Shown: positions 13,416 to 21,018, counted from the first letter of the stretch. The stretch: DNA of 64,000 nucleotides from an uncultured Prochlorococcus sp. (GCA_902616595.1 CACMTJ010000005.1:1-64000), one strand, 5' to 3'. The notes: generated from the letters alone by a model not told the origin. Numbers and translations are program-made.

Positions 13416-13787
13416 TTGGTAAAAGACCAAAAAAGATGGAGATTACTTAAAGATTTAAAAAAAGGCAAATTTTGCTTTTTGATTGGTGTAGACAATTGGT
13501 CAATAGAGTTACAAAAAAGTGAATTCAATTCACTTTACCTTCTACTCTTAAGAATTAATGAACAACTATTAGTTATCAAAGATGAACTAATGGATGAAGA
13601 GTCTATTACTTTAGAATTAGAACAATTACCTTGGTATATTCACTTAGAGGGGAAAAAAAATGAATGGAGTTTAAGGTTTGTTTTTGAAAGCAAAGACCAA
13701 ACTAGATCCTTTGAAATGTATTGGCCGATACCAATAGCACAAAATTTATTTTATGAAATAAAAAACATGTGGGAATCAATGGATTAA
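13416..13787 (+). CDS. DUF1818 family protein
   Basis: 123 residues from a TTG start 2 bases after rpoZ. The pattern GVDNWSIELQKSEFNSL (about 25-41), EQLPWYIHLEG and the C-terminal FYEIKNMWESMD fit the cyanobacteria-specific DUF1818 family, which is usually linked to rpoZ. Soluble, no membrane segment. Function unknown. A TTG start is needed because no ATG occurs in frame near the rpoZ stop. Confidence 0.8.
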   Translation: MVKDQKRWRLLKDLKKGKFCFLIGVDNWSIELQKSEFNSLYLLLLRINEQLLVIKDELMDEESITLELEQLPWYIHLEGKKNEWSLRFVFESKDQTRSFEMYWPIPIAQNLFYEIKNMWESMD

Positions 13788-13850
13788 AAGATAAATAAAA
13801 TTGGAAATTTTAGAAAATATTTCCCCCTCCAAAAAAAAAAAATTCACAAC

Positions 13851-13859
13851 TTTTCCACA
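13851..13859 (+). promoter_or_regulatory. DnaA-box-like 9-mer
   Basis: TTTTCCACA, one mismatch from the E. coli box TTATCCACA and identical to the form reported for cyanobacterial origins. A second copy lies 35 bases downstream in the opposite orientation. Confidence 0.5.
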
Positions 13860-13894
13860 GTAATTTTTAAAAAAATATCTGATGATCTAAAACA

Positions 13895-13903
13895 TGTGGA
13901 AAA
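13895..13903 (-). promoter_or_regulatory. DnaA-box-like 9-mer, inverted copy
   Basis: TGTGGAAAA on the plus strand, i.e. TTTTCCACA on the minus strand. Pairs with the box at 13851-13859. Confidence 0.5.
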
Positions 13904-14099
13904 CTTCTGATTTTATACAAATCTTTATATTTAAGTAAGATTTAATTTTACAAAATTAATTTCCATGACTTCCTGCATTATGACTAAATTCTCATTATTC
14001 TATAATCTGAGACTATCTCTTAATAATGCTTGTTGACGATTTTGTAATTTTGGAGAAAACTACATTTTGTAGATTCAAATTTCAAAAAGTTTTTTCAAT

Positions 14100-14351
14100 A
14101 TGCAAGAGTTAAATTACGACGAAAATTCAAAAGTATTAAATCATAAAGATGAAGTTATAAGTTTTAAATGTGAACTTCAAGAAAATCTTCAAAAGGCTAT
14201 GAAAGAATTCGTTGAGAAGCATCCTAATTGGGATCAATACAGGATATTACAAGCAGCTATTGCAGGTTTTTTAATGCAAAAAGGATTTCAAAATAGGGAT
14301 TTAACGAGGCTCTATATTGGCAATATGTTTTCAATGAATTTTAAGGATTAA
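14100..14351 (+). CDS. DUF2811 family protein
   Basis: 83 residues. The segment SFKCELQENLQKAMKEF (about 22-38), HPNWDQYRILQAAIAGFL (about 41-58) and a C-terminal DLTRLYIGNMF match the short cyanobacterial DUF2811 family. Soluble and helical. Role unknown. It converges on the EVE-domain gene with 5 bases between stops. Confidence 0.8.
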   Translation: MQELNYDENSKVLNHKDEVISFKCELQENLQKAMKEFVEKHPNWDQYRILQAAIAGFLMQKGFQNRDLTRLYIGNMFSMNFKD

Positions 14352-14356
14352 AATTT

Positions 14357-14821
14357 TTATATTTTTTCTAGTAGTATTTTCGCAATGTCATTTCTGACAG
14401 GTAATATTGATAATCTATTTCCTTTTTTTACGACTAATAATTCATCCTCATTAAATAAAATCTTTAATTCAGGTAAACTTAAAATCTTATTTGATTTAGA
14501 AATGTATTTTACTTTTACGCAATCCCATCTCGGATTATCAGGTTTCGATTTTGGATCAAAATATTTTGATTCTTGATCAAATTGAGTAGGGTCAATAATT
14601 TTTAGATCTATTACCTCCATAAGTCCCACAATACCTGGGGGCTTACAATTCGAATGATAGAAAAAAACCTTATCTCCTTTATGCATTTTTCTCATAAAAT
14701 TTCGAGCCTGATAATTTCTTATTCCATCCCATAAAGTTACATCGTCATTTTTTAAAGTATCTATGCTGTAAGCATCAGGCTCACTTTTCATTAGCCAGTA
14801 GGACGGTTGTTTGTCTGTCAT
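14357..14821 (-). CDS. EVE-domain protein (PUA-like, modified-base binding)
   Basis: 154 residues spanning the whole EVE domain: YWLMKSEPDAYSIDTL (about 8-23), LWDGIRNYQARNFMRKMHKGD (about 31-51) and FFYHSNCKPPGIVGLMEV are diagnostic. EVE domains have the PUA fold and bind modified bases in DNA or RNA; the exact ligand here is unknown. Its 5' side has two direct GGTTCGAAT repeats 20-40 bases upstream of the start. Confidence 0.9.
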   Translation of the reverse strand: MTDKQPSYWLMKSEPDAYSIDTLKNDDVTLWDGIRNYQARNFMRKMHKGDKVFFYHSNCKPPGIVGLMEVIDLKIIDPTQFDQESKYFDPKSKPDNPRWDCVKVKYISKSNKILSLPELKILFNEDELLVVKKGNRLSILPVRNDIAKILLEKI

Positions 14822-15143
14822 AGTTCTCAGGAAATATGGGTGGTTCGAATGAGGTTCGAATGGAATTAGTATTCGCTGAACCCTTTTATGAGTTAATTCT
14901 CTTTAAATATATCGGAAAGTTTTTCAGGAAGATATATATAGTTACAGATCGCTTGAGAAAGATTTTTTATTTTATTCTCATTAATAGGTATTTATTAAGA
15001 AACTTAGTTATATCAATGTGTTTCAAGGAATAGGTATGCGATCTATTCGAACCTTTTTTAAATCTGATTCGAACCTCCTCTGAAAACCCCTGTAAATACA
15101 ATAAATAGGCTTCAGCTTGTTAGGGAGAGGACGAACCTGACGC
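14822..15143. other. Intergenic region with four GGTTCGAAT copies
   Basis: No convincing gene. GGTTCGAAT occurs at 14842-14850 and 14853-14861 (plus) and as ATTCGAACC at 15045-15053 and 15067-15075. Spacing is 11 and 22 bases within the pairs. The rest is ordinary AT-rich sequence. This marks the border between backbone genes and the accessory region. Confidence 0.55.
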
Positions 15144-15371
15144 TCAAGCGGCTTCTGGGGCAAAGATCCTACTGTTCTCTCTCCAGTATCTACACCCTTT
15201 AATTAGATGATCTCCTTGAGGAATAAGCTTTTGATGAAACGGACAAGTAAGGATGGTGACACAAGAACTTGTCGTGCTGTACCTGAAGTGATTGCAAGTA
15301 ATACATATCTTCCGTCGTTTTCTTACTAATATTTCGTCCTCTAGATAATCCCATTCCTGCCAGTCCTCCAT
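15144..15371 (-). CDS. Cys-rich small protein under a LexA-type operator
   Basis: 75 residues from the ATG at 15369-15371 (a TTG 15 bases upstream is possible but lies inside the operator). It has five Cys (23, 26, 37, 43, 60) and His46 and His55; CITCNHF, CPFHQ and KGCRYW suggest a zinc-binding fold. The N-terminus is acidic and aromatic (MEDWQEWDYLEDE). A perfect cyanobacterial LexA-box palindrome ends 8 bases upstream of the start, so induction by DNA damage is likely. Function not recognised. Confidence 0.7.
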   Translation of the reverse strand: MEDWQEWDYLEDEILVRKRRKICITCNHFRYSTTSSCVTILTCPFHQKLIPQGDHLIKGCRYWRENSRIFAPEAA

Positions 15372-15378
15372 AGCTATA

Positions 15379-15394
15379 TAGTACAAGTGTACTA
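15379..15394. promoter_or_regulatory. LexA (SOS) box
   Basis: TAGTACAAGTGTACTA, a perfect 7-2-7 inverted repeat matching the cyanobacterial LexA consensus RGTACNNNDGTWCB. It sits directly upstream of the leftward Cys-rich gene, overlapping the place expected for its -10 box. Confidence 0.75.
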
Positions 15395-15496
15395 ATATTT
15401 ATAGCAACTGAAAAGGGTATGAGTCAACAAGTTTTTTATTAGAAAGCAACTAAACTCTTATGCTCTTTTCGAGCTGATTTTAAACTTTAGAAACTC

Positions 15497-15515
15497 CTTA
15501 AATTAAATTTAACTT
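15497..15515 (+). promoter_or_regulatory. Pho-box-like tandem repeat upstream of phoX
   Basis: CTTAAATT-AAA-TTTAACTT: two 8-base units 11 bases apart, matching the cyanobacterial PhoB/SphR pattern YTTAAYYT with 3-base spacing (7 of 8 and 8 of 8). It lies about 40 bases before the phoX start. Confidence 0.5.
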
Positions 15516-15553
15516 TAGAGATAGATTTTTAAATTAGTTATCACTTTTATGTT

Positions 15554-17359
15554 GTGTCTGATTTTAACGAAGTTGTTTCAAGAAGAAAATTTCTTCAGGG
15601 TTCATTTGCTATAGGAATAGGTGCTTTTGCTGCTGCCACTATTCCAAGCAAAGCAATTGGATTTGGTTCAGACTTTAATGGCATTAGTTTTACACCTTTA
15701 GCAGCCAATAGTAAAGATACAATTACTGTCCCAAAAGGTTTTAGTTGGCATACGGTTGCAGCTTGGGGTGATCCATTATGGAGCGGAGCCCCTGAATTTG
15801 ATCAGCAAACAAGAGGAACTGGGGAGTCGCAAGAACTATCATTTGGAGATAACAATGATGGAATGAGTCTTTTTGAGGTTAATGGCAAGTCAGTACTTGC
15901 AGTCAATAATGAATACTGTAATAGAAAAATAATTTATGGTAACCGTGCTAGTGGGCTTCCTGAAACACCTGATGATGTTAGAAAAGGCATGGCTGCACAT
16001 GGAGTATCGATTTTTGAAGTTGCACAAAAAGGTAGGAAGTGGGAAATAGTTAAAGATTCTCTTTATAACAGAAAAATTACTGCAGATACGAAAGTGGCTA
16101 TAGACGGACCGGCTGCAGGTCATCCATTACTTAAAACAGATGAGGATCAAACAGGCAAATTAGCAAGAGGTACATTTAATAATTGTGGTAATGGCAGAAC
16201 TCCCTGGGGAACTTATTTAGCTTGTGAAGAGAATTTTCACGGTTATTTCTCATCTCCATCAGACCCTAATGCAAATCTGTCAGCAGATTTGAAAAGATAT
16301 GGGGTTAAAACTAAAGATTGGGGTTACAACTGGGTTATGAATCAGGATAGATTTGATGTTGTAAAAAATCCGAATGAAATTAATAGGCATGGTTATATTA
16401 CTGAAATTGATCCCTCTAAGCCACAATCAATGCCAAGGAAACAGACGGCAATGGGTAGATTTAAACATGAAAACTGTGAAGTTGTTGTCTCCAAGAATGG
16501 TCAAGTTGTTGCCTATATGGGAGATGATGAAAGAGGAGAGCATCTATACAAATTCGTTTCAAAAGGAAAGTACATAAAAGGAGCTGCATCAAATTATGAT
16601 CTATTAACGGAAGGTGATTTATTTGTGGCGATTTTTAATGAGAATGGAACCGGGAGATGGGTTAATTTAAAAGAATCGGGAATGAGCGATTCAGATATTA
16701 GTATTTTCACAAGGATGGCGGCAACCCAAGTTGGTGCAACAACTATGGATCGACCTGAATGGGTGGCTGCAAATCCTAATAAAGTGGAGGCGTATTGTGC
16801 CTTAACTAATAATAAAAATAGAGGTGTTAAACCTAATCAACCTATTAATGCAGTTAACCCAAGAGTCGAAAATCCATATGGTCAAATAGTTCGATGGACT
16901 CCTGACAATAATGAACATGCCGCTGACGGGTTTAAATGGGATTTATTTGCAATGGCTGGTAATCCTGTTGTTGGTGAAGGTTTAATGAAGGGCTCTGAAA
17001 ATATTACGAAGGATAATATGTTTAATTCACCTGATGGAATCGCATTTGATTCAAAAGGTAACTTATGGATACAAACTGATGGTAAATATACTAATCAAGG
17101 AGCCTTTGAAGGAATGGGTAATAACCAAATGTTATGCGCAAATCCTAGGACAGGTAAAATTGACAGATTTTTAGTAGGTCCTAAAGAGTGTGAAATCACT
17201 GGTATCACATGGAGTAGTGATAAAAAGACTATGTTTGTAGGAGTCCAGCATCCAGGTGAAAATAATCCTGACAAATGTCACTTTCCTGATGGTGGGAGCT
17301 CAGTACCCAGATCGGCTATTGTTGCAATCAGCAGAAATGATGGCAAAACAATTGGCTGA
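15554..17359 (+). CDS. phoX: PhoX-family alkaline phosphatase (DUF839), Tat-exported
   Basis: 601 residues from a GTG start. The N-terminus carries a twin-arginine signal, SRRKFLQGS (9-17) followed by a hydrophobic stretch (GSFAIGIGAFAAATIPSKA). The mature part matches PhoX: FNNCGNGRTPWGTYLACEENFHGYF (residues about 208-232), the Ca/Fe-binding region, and a C-terminal SAIVAISRNDGKTIG ending as in the family. PhoX is a calcium- and iron-dependent periplasmic phosphatase that releases phosphate from esters. An upstream Pho-box-like sequence suggests phosphate-starvation control. An export signal with no membrane anchor fits a secreted or periplasmic enzyme. Confidence 0.9.
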   Translation: MSDFNEVVSRRKFLQGSFAIGIGAFAAATIPSKAIGFGSDFNGISFTPLAANSKDTITVPKGFSWHTVAAWGDPLWSGAPEFDQQTRGTGESQELSFGDNNDGMSLFEVNGKSVLAVNNEYCNRKIIYGNRASGLPETPDDVRKGMAAHGVSIFEVAQKGRKWEIVKDSLYNRKITADTKVAIDGPAAGHPLLKTDEDQTGKLARGTFNNCGNGRTPWGTYLACEENFHGYFSSPSDPNANLSADLKRYGVKTKDWGYNWVMNQDRFDVVKNPNEINRHGYITEIDPSKPQSMPRKQTAMGRFKHENCEVVVSKNGQVVAYMGDDERGEHLYKFVSKGKYIKGAASNYDLLTEGDLFVAIFNENGTGRWVNLKESGMSDSDISIFTRMAATQVGATTMDRPEWVAANPNKVEAYCALTNNKNRGVKPNQPINAVNPRVENPYGQIVRWTPDNNEHAADGFKWDLFAMAGNPVVGEGLMKGSENITKDNMFNSPDGIAFDSKGNLWIQTDGKYTNQGAFEGMGNNQMLCANPRTGKIDRFLVGPKECEITGITWSSDKKTMFVGVQHPGENNPDKCHFPDGGSSVPRSAIVAISRNDGKTIG

Positions 17360-17409
17360 GGATAGGTACTTTACCTGAAATTTGACTTTAGCAATAGAAA
17401 ACGACAAGT

Positions 17410-17654
17410 TTATTTGCTCTTCAAAAGGATAGCTCTTGCTTTATTCCATCTATACTCAAAAGACTCTTCTCTACTTGATTCTTCTATCTGATTTCCATAC
17501 TCATCTACACCGTTGTAGTACACGCCTAGAACGTACTCTACAAAGGGTTCAAGGGCTTTCTACTCTTTGATTTAAGGAGCTTTGTGAAGGCTTCCATCGA
17601 CCTCTCAAGCTTTCCTCTGTCTAGGTTCATTAGCCAGTAATTAACGTCAGTCAT
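17410..17654 (-). pseudogene. Frameshifted small gene
   Basis: Reading leftward from ATG at 17652-17654, one frame gives a good start (MTDVNYWLMNLDRGKLERS...) of about 37 codons to a TAG. The next frame then continues without interruption as EPFVEYVLGVYYNGVDEYGN... to a TAA at 17410-17412. Joined, the two halves would make one soluble protein of about 80 residues. The break lies near 17540-17560, where a stop in the second frame sits just upstream of KALEPF. A single-base indel, or a sequencing error, explains this. No family recognised. Confidence 0.6.
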
Positions 17655-17659
17655 ATCAG

Positions 17660-18055
17660 TCAGTTTTTCTTTTTAACTAATCCATAAGTACATAATATAG
17701 GATTCACTATTAAAACAACCCAAAAAGGAGGTGGAGGACCTCCATCAACAATTGTTCCAGCATTAAAAGTATTGAATAAGGCTACTGCTAATAAACAAGC
17801 CATTAAAGCTAGTTCCCCTGATAAAACTTTTTTTAAAGATTTCTTATCTTTGATAGAGCTGCAAATAAACAACAGGAAGCCTATCCCTAAATTACTAGCT
17901 GCTACAACATCTGCAGTCCCTCTTACAAGAAGCAATGTCTCATTTGAAGCGTTACCTGCGATAGTTTCCACAGAAAAAATCAGTAGGAAAATAATTAATA
18001 ATCCCAATAGTATATGAAGACTCCCAGTGGTTTTTAAAATATTTTTTAACTTCAT
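17660..18055 (-). CDS. Four-helix membrane protein, unknown
   Basis: 131 residues with hydrophobic segments at about 13-32, 52-68, 80-97 and 106-125, so an integral membrane protein. A GGPPPPFW turn precedes the last helix. No family recognised. The start abuts a dispersed palindrome/terminator element (18060-18100). Leftward, as are its neighbours. Confidence 0.65.
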   Translation of the reverse strand: MKLKNILKTTGSLHILLGLLIIFLLIFSVETIAGNASNETLLLVRGTADVVAASNLGIGFLLFICSSIKDKKSLKKVLSGELALMACLLAVALFNTFNAGTIVDGGPPPPFWVVLIVNPILCTYGLVKKKN

Positions 18056-18059
18056 AAAT

Positions 18060-18100
18060 AAAGGATCTAATTGCCCTTAATTTTAGATCGACTGTCAATC
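18060..18100 (-). repeat. Dispersed palindrome-plus-terminator element, copy 1
   Basis: Contains GATCGACTGTCAATC at 18086-18100 followed leftward by a weak GC hairpin with an AATTA loop and a T-rich end. Lies between the stop of the 40-residue gene (18103) and the start of the next leftward gene. Confidence 0.7.
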
Positions 18101-18102
18101 AA

Positions 18103-18225
18103 TTAATAATTAACTAATTTTCTCTTTCCATCTCTAGTTTCTACTTTATTTATTCTTAACCCAATAAACAGAGCCCATATAAGTGCAAAGACAATTGGTA
18201 AGAAAATGATCGCAAGTTTCATCAT
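18103..18225 (-). CDS. 40-residue single-helix membrane protein
   Basis: Starts MMKLAIIFLPIVFALIWALF, one membrane helix (about 3-23), then a basic tail INKVETRDGKRKLVNY. Size and layout resemble small photosynthetic-membrane subunits such as PsbY, but the similarity is too weak to name it. Two adjacent ATGs (18225 and 18222) are possible starts. Confidence 0.6.
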   Translation of the reverse strand: MMKLAIIFLPIVFALIWALFIGLRINKVETRDGKRKLVNY

Positions 18226-18361
18226 TTTTTAATCCTGTTATTTGCTCAAAATAATATCGTTTAAAAAAATAACTTAAAATAGGTACTTTACCTAAAATCT
18301 CATCATTTGATTTGGTAAGAAATTCTTGTATGGAAGATTTAAACCCAGATCTTTTTGGCAT
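18146..18361 (-). CDS. Possible 71-residue protein overlapping the 40-residue gene
   Basis: An open frame from ATG 18359-18361, starting MPKRSGFKSSIQEFLTKSND with a basic N-terminus, runs 71 codons. Its last third overlaps 18103-18225 in another frame. The first 45 codons look coding (no membrane segment, Lys/Ser/Phe-rich). Either this is a real gene with an overlapping end, or it is the head of a decayed gene. It lies 4 bases after the hydrolase stop. Confidence 0.35.
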   Translation of the reverse strand: MPKRSGFKSSIQEFLTKSNDEILGKVPILSYFFKRYYFEQITGLKNDETCDHFLTNCLCTYMGSVYWVKNK

Positions 18362-18365
18362 AATA

Positions 18366-19085
18366 TCAATTAATTAATTCTTTCATCAATAAGTTCCAAC
18401 CAATTAATGATGCGCCTTTATCGAAGGAATTTCTCTCCTCGCACATAAAGCCATGATCAGCATTTTCAATTTCGACAAAACTAAATCGCTCTTCTAATGG
18501 ATCCAATTTTTTAAACCTTTTTTTTATTTCTAATCGAACTTTTAAAGGAATTAAATCATCTGCAGATCCGCAAATAAAATTTAGTTTTCCAGAAACTTTT
18601 TCAAGTAAATCTATAGGTGCAAAATTAGTATCGGTTCTTGGCGCTGTAACTCCTGCTCCATAAAAACAAAATGAATTATCTATTCCTTTCAAAGAAGATG
18701 CAATAAGTGCTGCATGCCCCCCAAAACAAAATCCAATAATAGCGATTTTCTTTTTTGGATATTTTTCTTTAACCCAATTTATTGCTGCAGAAACATCTTC
18801 AATAATATTTTTTAAAGTAGTTAAATTTTTATGATGCCTGCCTAATTTTAAATCCTCTTCGCTGTACCCTAAATCCAAATTTGGAGCCGTTCTTCCGTAA
18901 AGAGGGATGGCTAATACAGGTAAATTTTGTGCAGCTAATTTTTCAGAAAAACTTCTTATCCAATTATTTATTCCAAATACCTCTGGTAAAACTATGGAGA
19001 TAAATTCACACTCATTTTTAGAATCTACCCACCAAGATCTTAAAGGTAAATCGCCACTATATATATTTATCCATTGACCTTTCAT
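18366..19085 (-). CDS. Dienelactone hydrolase family alpha/beta hydrolase
   Basis: 239 residues, typical length. The nucleophile elbow IIGFCFGGHAALIA (about 115-128) gives a Cys nucleophile, as in dienelactone hydrolase. The Asp in GSADDLIPL (about 175) and His in ENADHGFM (about 211) complete a Cys-Asp-His triad. Cytosolic, no signal. Natural substrate unknown; family members cleave lactones and esters. Part of a leftward run with the monooxygenase-like and cupin genes, separated by 66 bases. Confidence 0.85.
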   Translation of the reverse strand: MKGQWINIYSGDLPLRSWWVDSKNECEFISIVLPEVFGINNWIRSFSEKLAAQNLPVLAIPLYGRTAPNLDLGYSEEDLKLGRHHKNLTTLKNIIEDVSAAINWVKEKYPKKKIAIIGFCFGGHAALIASSLKGIDNSFCFYGAGVTAPRTDTNFAPIDLLEKVSGKLNFICGSADDLIPLKVRLEIKKRFKKLDPLEERFSFVEIENADHGFMCEERNSFDKGASLIGWNLLMKELIN

Positions 19086-19142
19086 AAGTTTTTATTTGAA
19101 AAATTTATTAGTAAAAACTAGGGTTTTGTTCTTTTAAAATTA

Positions 19143-19157
19143 GATCTACCGTCAATC
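19143..19157. repeat. Dispersed palindrome, diverged copy 2
   Basis: GATCTACCGTCAATC, two differences from the common form. It contains the TGA stop of the 102-residue leftward gene. No clear terminator hairpin follows. Confidence 0.55.
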
Positions 19158-19460
19158 ATGATAACCAACTTTAGAAACAATATTTCCTGAAACGGGATCA
19201 GTTACTCCAAGTTCAGGAGACAACTCTTCCATAAATCCTCTAACCTCATCAAGGTGAGCAATCATAGCTGGTCTTTGAGCTGCAATAGCTTCTGCACTTT
19301 TCCAGATCCCAACAAAACAGTAATCATAATTTCCAGTTTTAGCGATATATCTTTGAGTCATCCCCTCAAAGGTTGTTTTATCTATTACTTGAAAATATTT
19401 ATCTACACAATCTGACTTTAATTTAAATCTAACAACATTCATAAAATTTTGAGCAGTCAT
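19152..19460 (-). CDS. ABM/Dabb-like small ferredoxin-fold protein
   Basis: 102 residues. The N-terminal MNVVRFKLKSDCVDKYFQVI, the central YDYCFVGIWKSAEAIAAQRP and the conserved HLDEVRGFMEEL (about 69-80) resemble the antibiotic-biosynthesis-monooxygenase/Dabb dimeric alpha-beta barrel family. Such proteins act as cofactor-less oxygenases or stress proteins; activity here is unknown. The start directly follows element copy 3. Confidence 0.6.
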   Translation of the reverse strand: MTAQNFMNVVRFKLKSDCVDKYFQVIDKTTFEGMTQRYIAKTGNYDYCFVGIWKSAEAIAAQRPAMIAHLDEVRGFMEELSPELGVTDPVSGNIVSKVGYHD

Positions 19461-19504
19461 AAAAAAAGGAGCTAATTGCCCCTAGTTTAGATTGACTGTC
19501 AATC
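19461..19504 (-). repeat. Dispersed palindrome-plus-terminator element, copy 3
   Basis: Perfect palindrome GATTGACTGTCAATC at 19490-19504. Reading leftward it is followed by CTAAACT, a six-pair hairpin AGGGGC-AATTA-GCTCCT and seven T. It serves as terminator of the cupin gene and also borders the start codon of the next gene. Confidence 0.75.
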
Positions 19505-19512
19505 AGGTTGAT

Positions 19513-19938
19513 TTATTCTTCAGGATTAAGAGTAGGTACACCTTCTGCTGAAGCTACAGCAACCCACATAACTGCTGAAGAATTGCCACTATTAGCCATT
19601 GTATGAGCGGGAGTATTTGCTGAGAGAACAAATGAATCTCCCTCCTTAAAGGTTTTACTAATACCGGTCTTTTCAGCAAGCGTTAATTCACCACTTTCAA
19701 TATGTCCTAGTAAAGGTACAGGATGAGAGTGCATTGGTATCGTTGCTCCATTTTCAACTTCTACTCTAATCAAACGCATTTCAGCTTTTCCTTTGGGATA
19801 ATTAAAATTATCTCCATCAATGTTTTCTGAAGAGGTGAAGATTTCTTGTACATCAACAGGAGATTCTGCAGCTATGGAAATGCTTGGATTGATAAGCATT
19901 AATGCAAAAGCTAATGCGATGAATAAATTCTTGATCAT
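19513..19938 (-). CDS. Secreted single-domain cupin
   Basis: 141 residues. The N-terminal 24 residues are a signal peptide (MIKNLFIALAFALMLINPSI, then SIAAES as probable cleavage region). The rest is a cupin beta-barrel with metal ligands visible in HSHPVPLLGHIESGEL (about 81-96) and the second motif NTPAHTMANSG (about 114-124). Probably periplasmic metal-binding protein; ligand unknown. Confidence 0.8.
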   Translation of the reverse strand: MIKNLFIALAFALMLINPSISIAAESPVDVQEIFTSSENIDGDNFNYPKGKAEMRLIRVEVENGATIPMHSHPVPLLGHIESGELTLAEKTGISKTFKEGDSFVLSANTPAHTMANSGNSSAVMWVAVASAEGVPTLNPEE

Positions 19939-20317
19939 GAATTTGAATTTCTAAAAAATTATTTAGACCTATAGTATTTATTTTTTAAATATCTGTCAGT
20001 ACTTGATTTAACTTTTTATGTTTTTGTATAAATCTTTTATGAGGAGATAGCCCCCTTATTTTAAATCGAATGTTAATGTAAATTTTCCTTATTCAATTTT
20101 ATAAATTAAATCTTAAATTATGTAGAGAAACTTATATTGATTTCGTTTTTACATAAGTTATATAAATCAAATTAAGTAGTCTTTTTTACCAATTGAATAC
20201 ACCTGTTAGTAAATTAATATATTTTTCCTTGAAAAGCTCCTAAAAAATACTTTTTCTTGAAATAAAGATTGACAAGACATTCATAAAAAAAACTTTTATA
20301 AAACATTAACTTCTTTT
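19939..20317. other. Intergenic region, no gene seen
   Basis: AT-rich. The only structure is a diverged copy of the dispersed terminator element around 20041-20080 (GGAGATAGCCCCC...AAATCGAATGTTAATG). No start-stop frame longer than about 20 codons looks coding. Confidence 0.5.
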
Positions 20318-20632
20318 ATGAATATGTTTCTAACAAACAAGACCCGTTTAAAAATTAAGGATATTGTTAAAAGGATTTCACTAGATGAACCTGTCGCATT
20401 GGAAGAAAGAATTTATGTAGAGAAGTTTGCAAAACATAATTCAACTATATGGACATGGCTTAAGAAAGCTAATAGCTTGAGGAGATATGGAAAGCAAAAA
20501 TCAGATGGAATAAATGGACTTATCCAAAATCTTGGCCTTGATGGTTTAGAGACTGAAAATCATTTCGATCCCAAAAATGATGATCTTGCTGATTGGTTTA
20601 GTGGATCTCCTGATTGGGTGAGGAGGAGCTAA
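20318..20632 (+). CDS. Unknown soluble protein, 104 residues
   Basis: Begins MNMFLTNKTRLKIKDIVKRI and ends in an acidic, aromatic tail DDLADWFSGSPDWVRRS. Central part is rich in Lys/Arg (TWLKKANSLRRYGKQKSDG). A second ATG at codon 3 is possible. No family recognised. Convergent with the 56-residue gene, with 27 bases between them. Confidence 0.65.
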   Translation: MNMFLTNKTRLKIKDIVKRISLDEPVALEERIYVEKFAKHNSTIWTWLKKANSLRRYGKQKSDGINGLIQNLGLDGLETENHFDPKNDDLADWFSGSPDWVRRS

Positions 20633-20659
20633 TTTCCCTTACTTTTAAATGGATTCAAA

Positions 20660-20830
20660 TTAATAATGAAAAAAGGGAACTTCCTCAACTTGCTTTGGAG
20701 CATAATCACAAATACCGAATTGCATACATTCCATTTGAGCATCATTTAGTTTTCTCTCAATTGATAGCGAATCAAACAAACCACCAAATGCATGTTGAAT
20801 TTTATTTTTAATTAGATTTCCGTAAGTCAT
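20660..20830 (-). CDS. 56-residue unknown protein
   Basis: From ATG 20828-20830 with an AGAAGG ribosome site 7 bases upstream. Starts MTYGNLIKNKIQHAFGGLFD and ends EVPFFHY. Three Met and two Cys in MECMQFGIC near residues 33-41. It is read in preference to the overlapping plus-strand frame because of its ribosome site and better codon use. Function unknown. Confidence 0.6.
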   Translation of the reverse strand: MTYGNLIKNKIQHAFGGLFDSLSIERKLNDAQMECMQFGICDYAPKQVEEVPFFHY

Positions 20831-21018
20831 AATTAACCTTCTTTTTAGAAATTATTTAGTATGAGTTAAATACAAGAATCAAGAGTTGTAATACCTAAAA
20901 TATAATTTATAAATTAATCAGTTTTAAGTATTTCACTATATTCACAATCAGTATTTTTGCTCTAGGAAATTTGAATCATCACCTTTAAATTAAATCCACT
21001 GATTGGAGGTATCACTTC

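Larger units (their letters stand above)
13788..14099. other. AT-rich intergenic stretch with two inverted DnaA-box matches
   Basis: No gene visible. It contains a run of ten A residues near 13831 and two copies of TTTTCCACA, the cyanobacterial-type DnaA box, at 13851-13859 (+) and 13895-13903 (-). The rest is AT-rich without recognisable hairpins. Confidence 0.6.

Noticed and set aside
17363-18300. AGGTACTTTACCT seen twice (near 17366 and 18282)
   Set aside because: A 13-base near-palindrome in unlike contexts, one inside a possible coding frame; likely chance.
20614-20811. Plus-strand 65-codon frame after the 104-residue gene
   Set aside because: It overlaps the minus-strand gene at 20660-20830, which has a ribosome site and better codon pattern; the plus frame has no ribosome site of its own.
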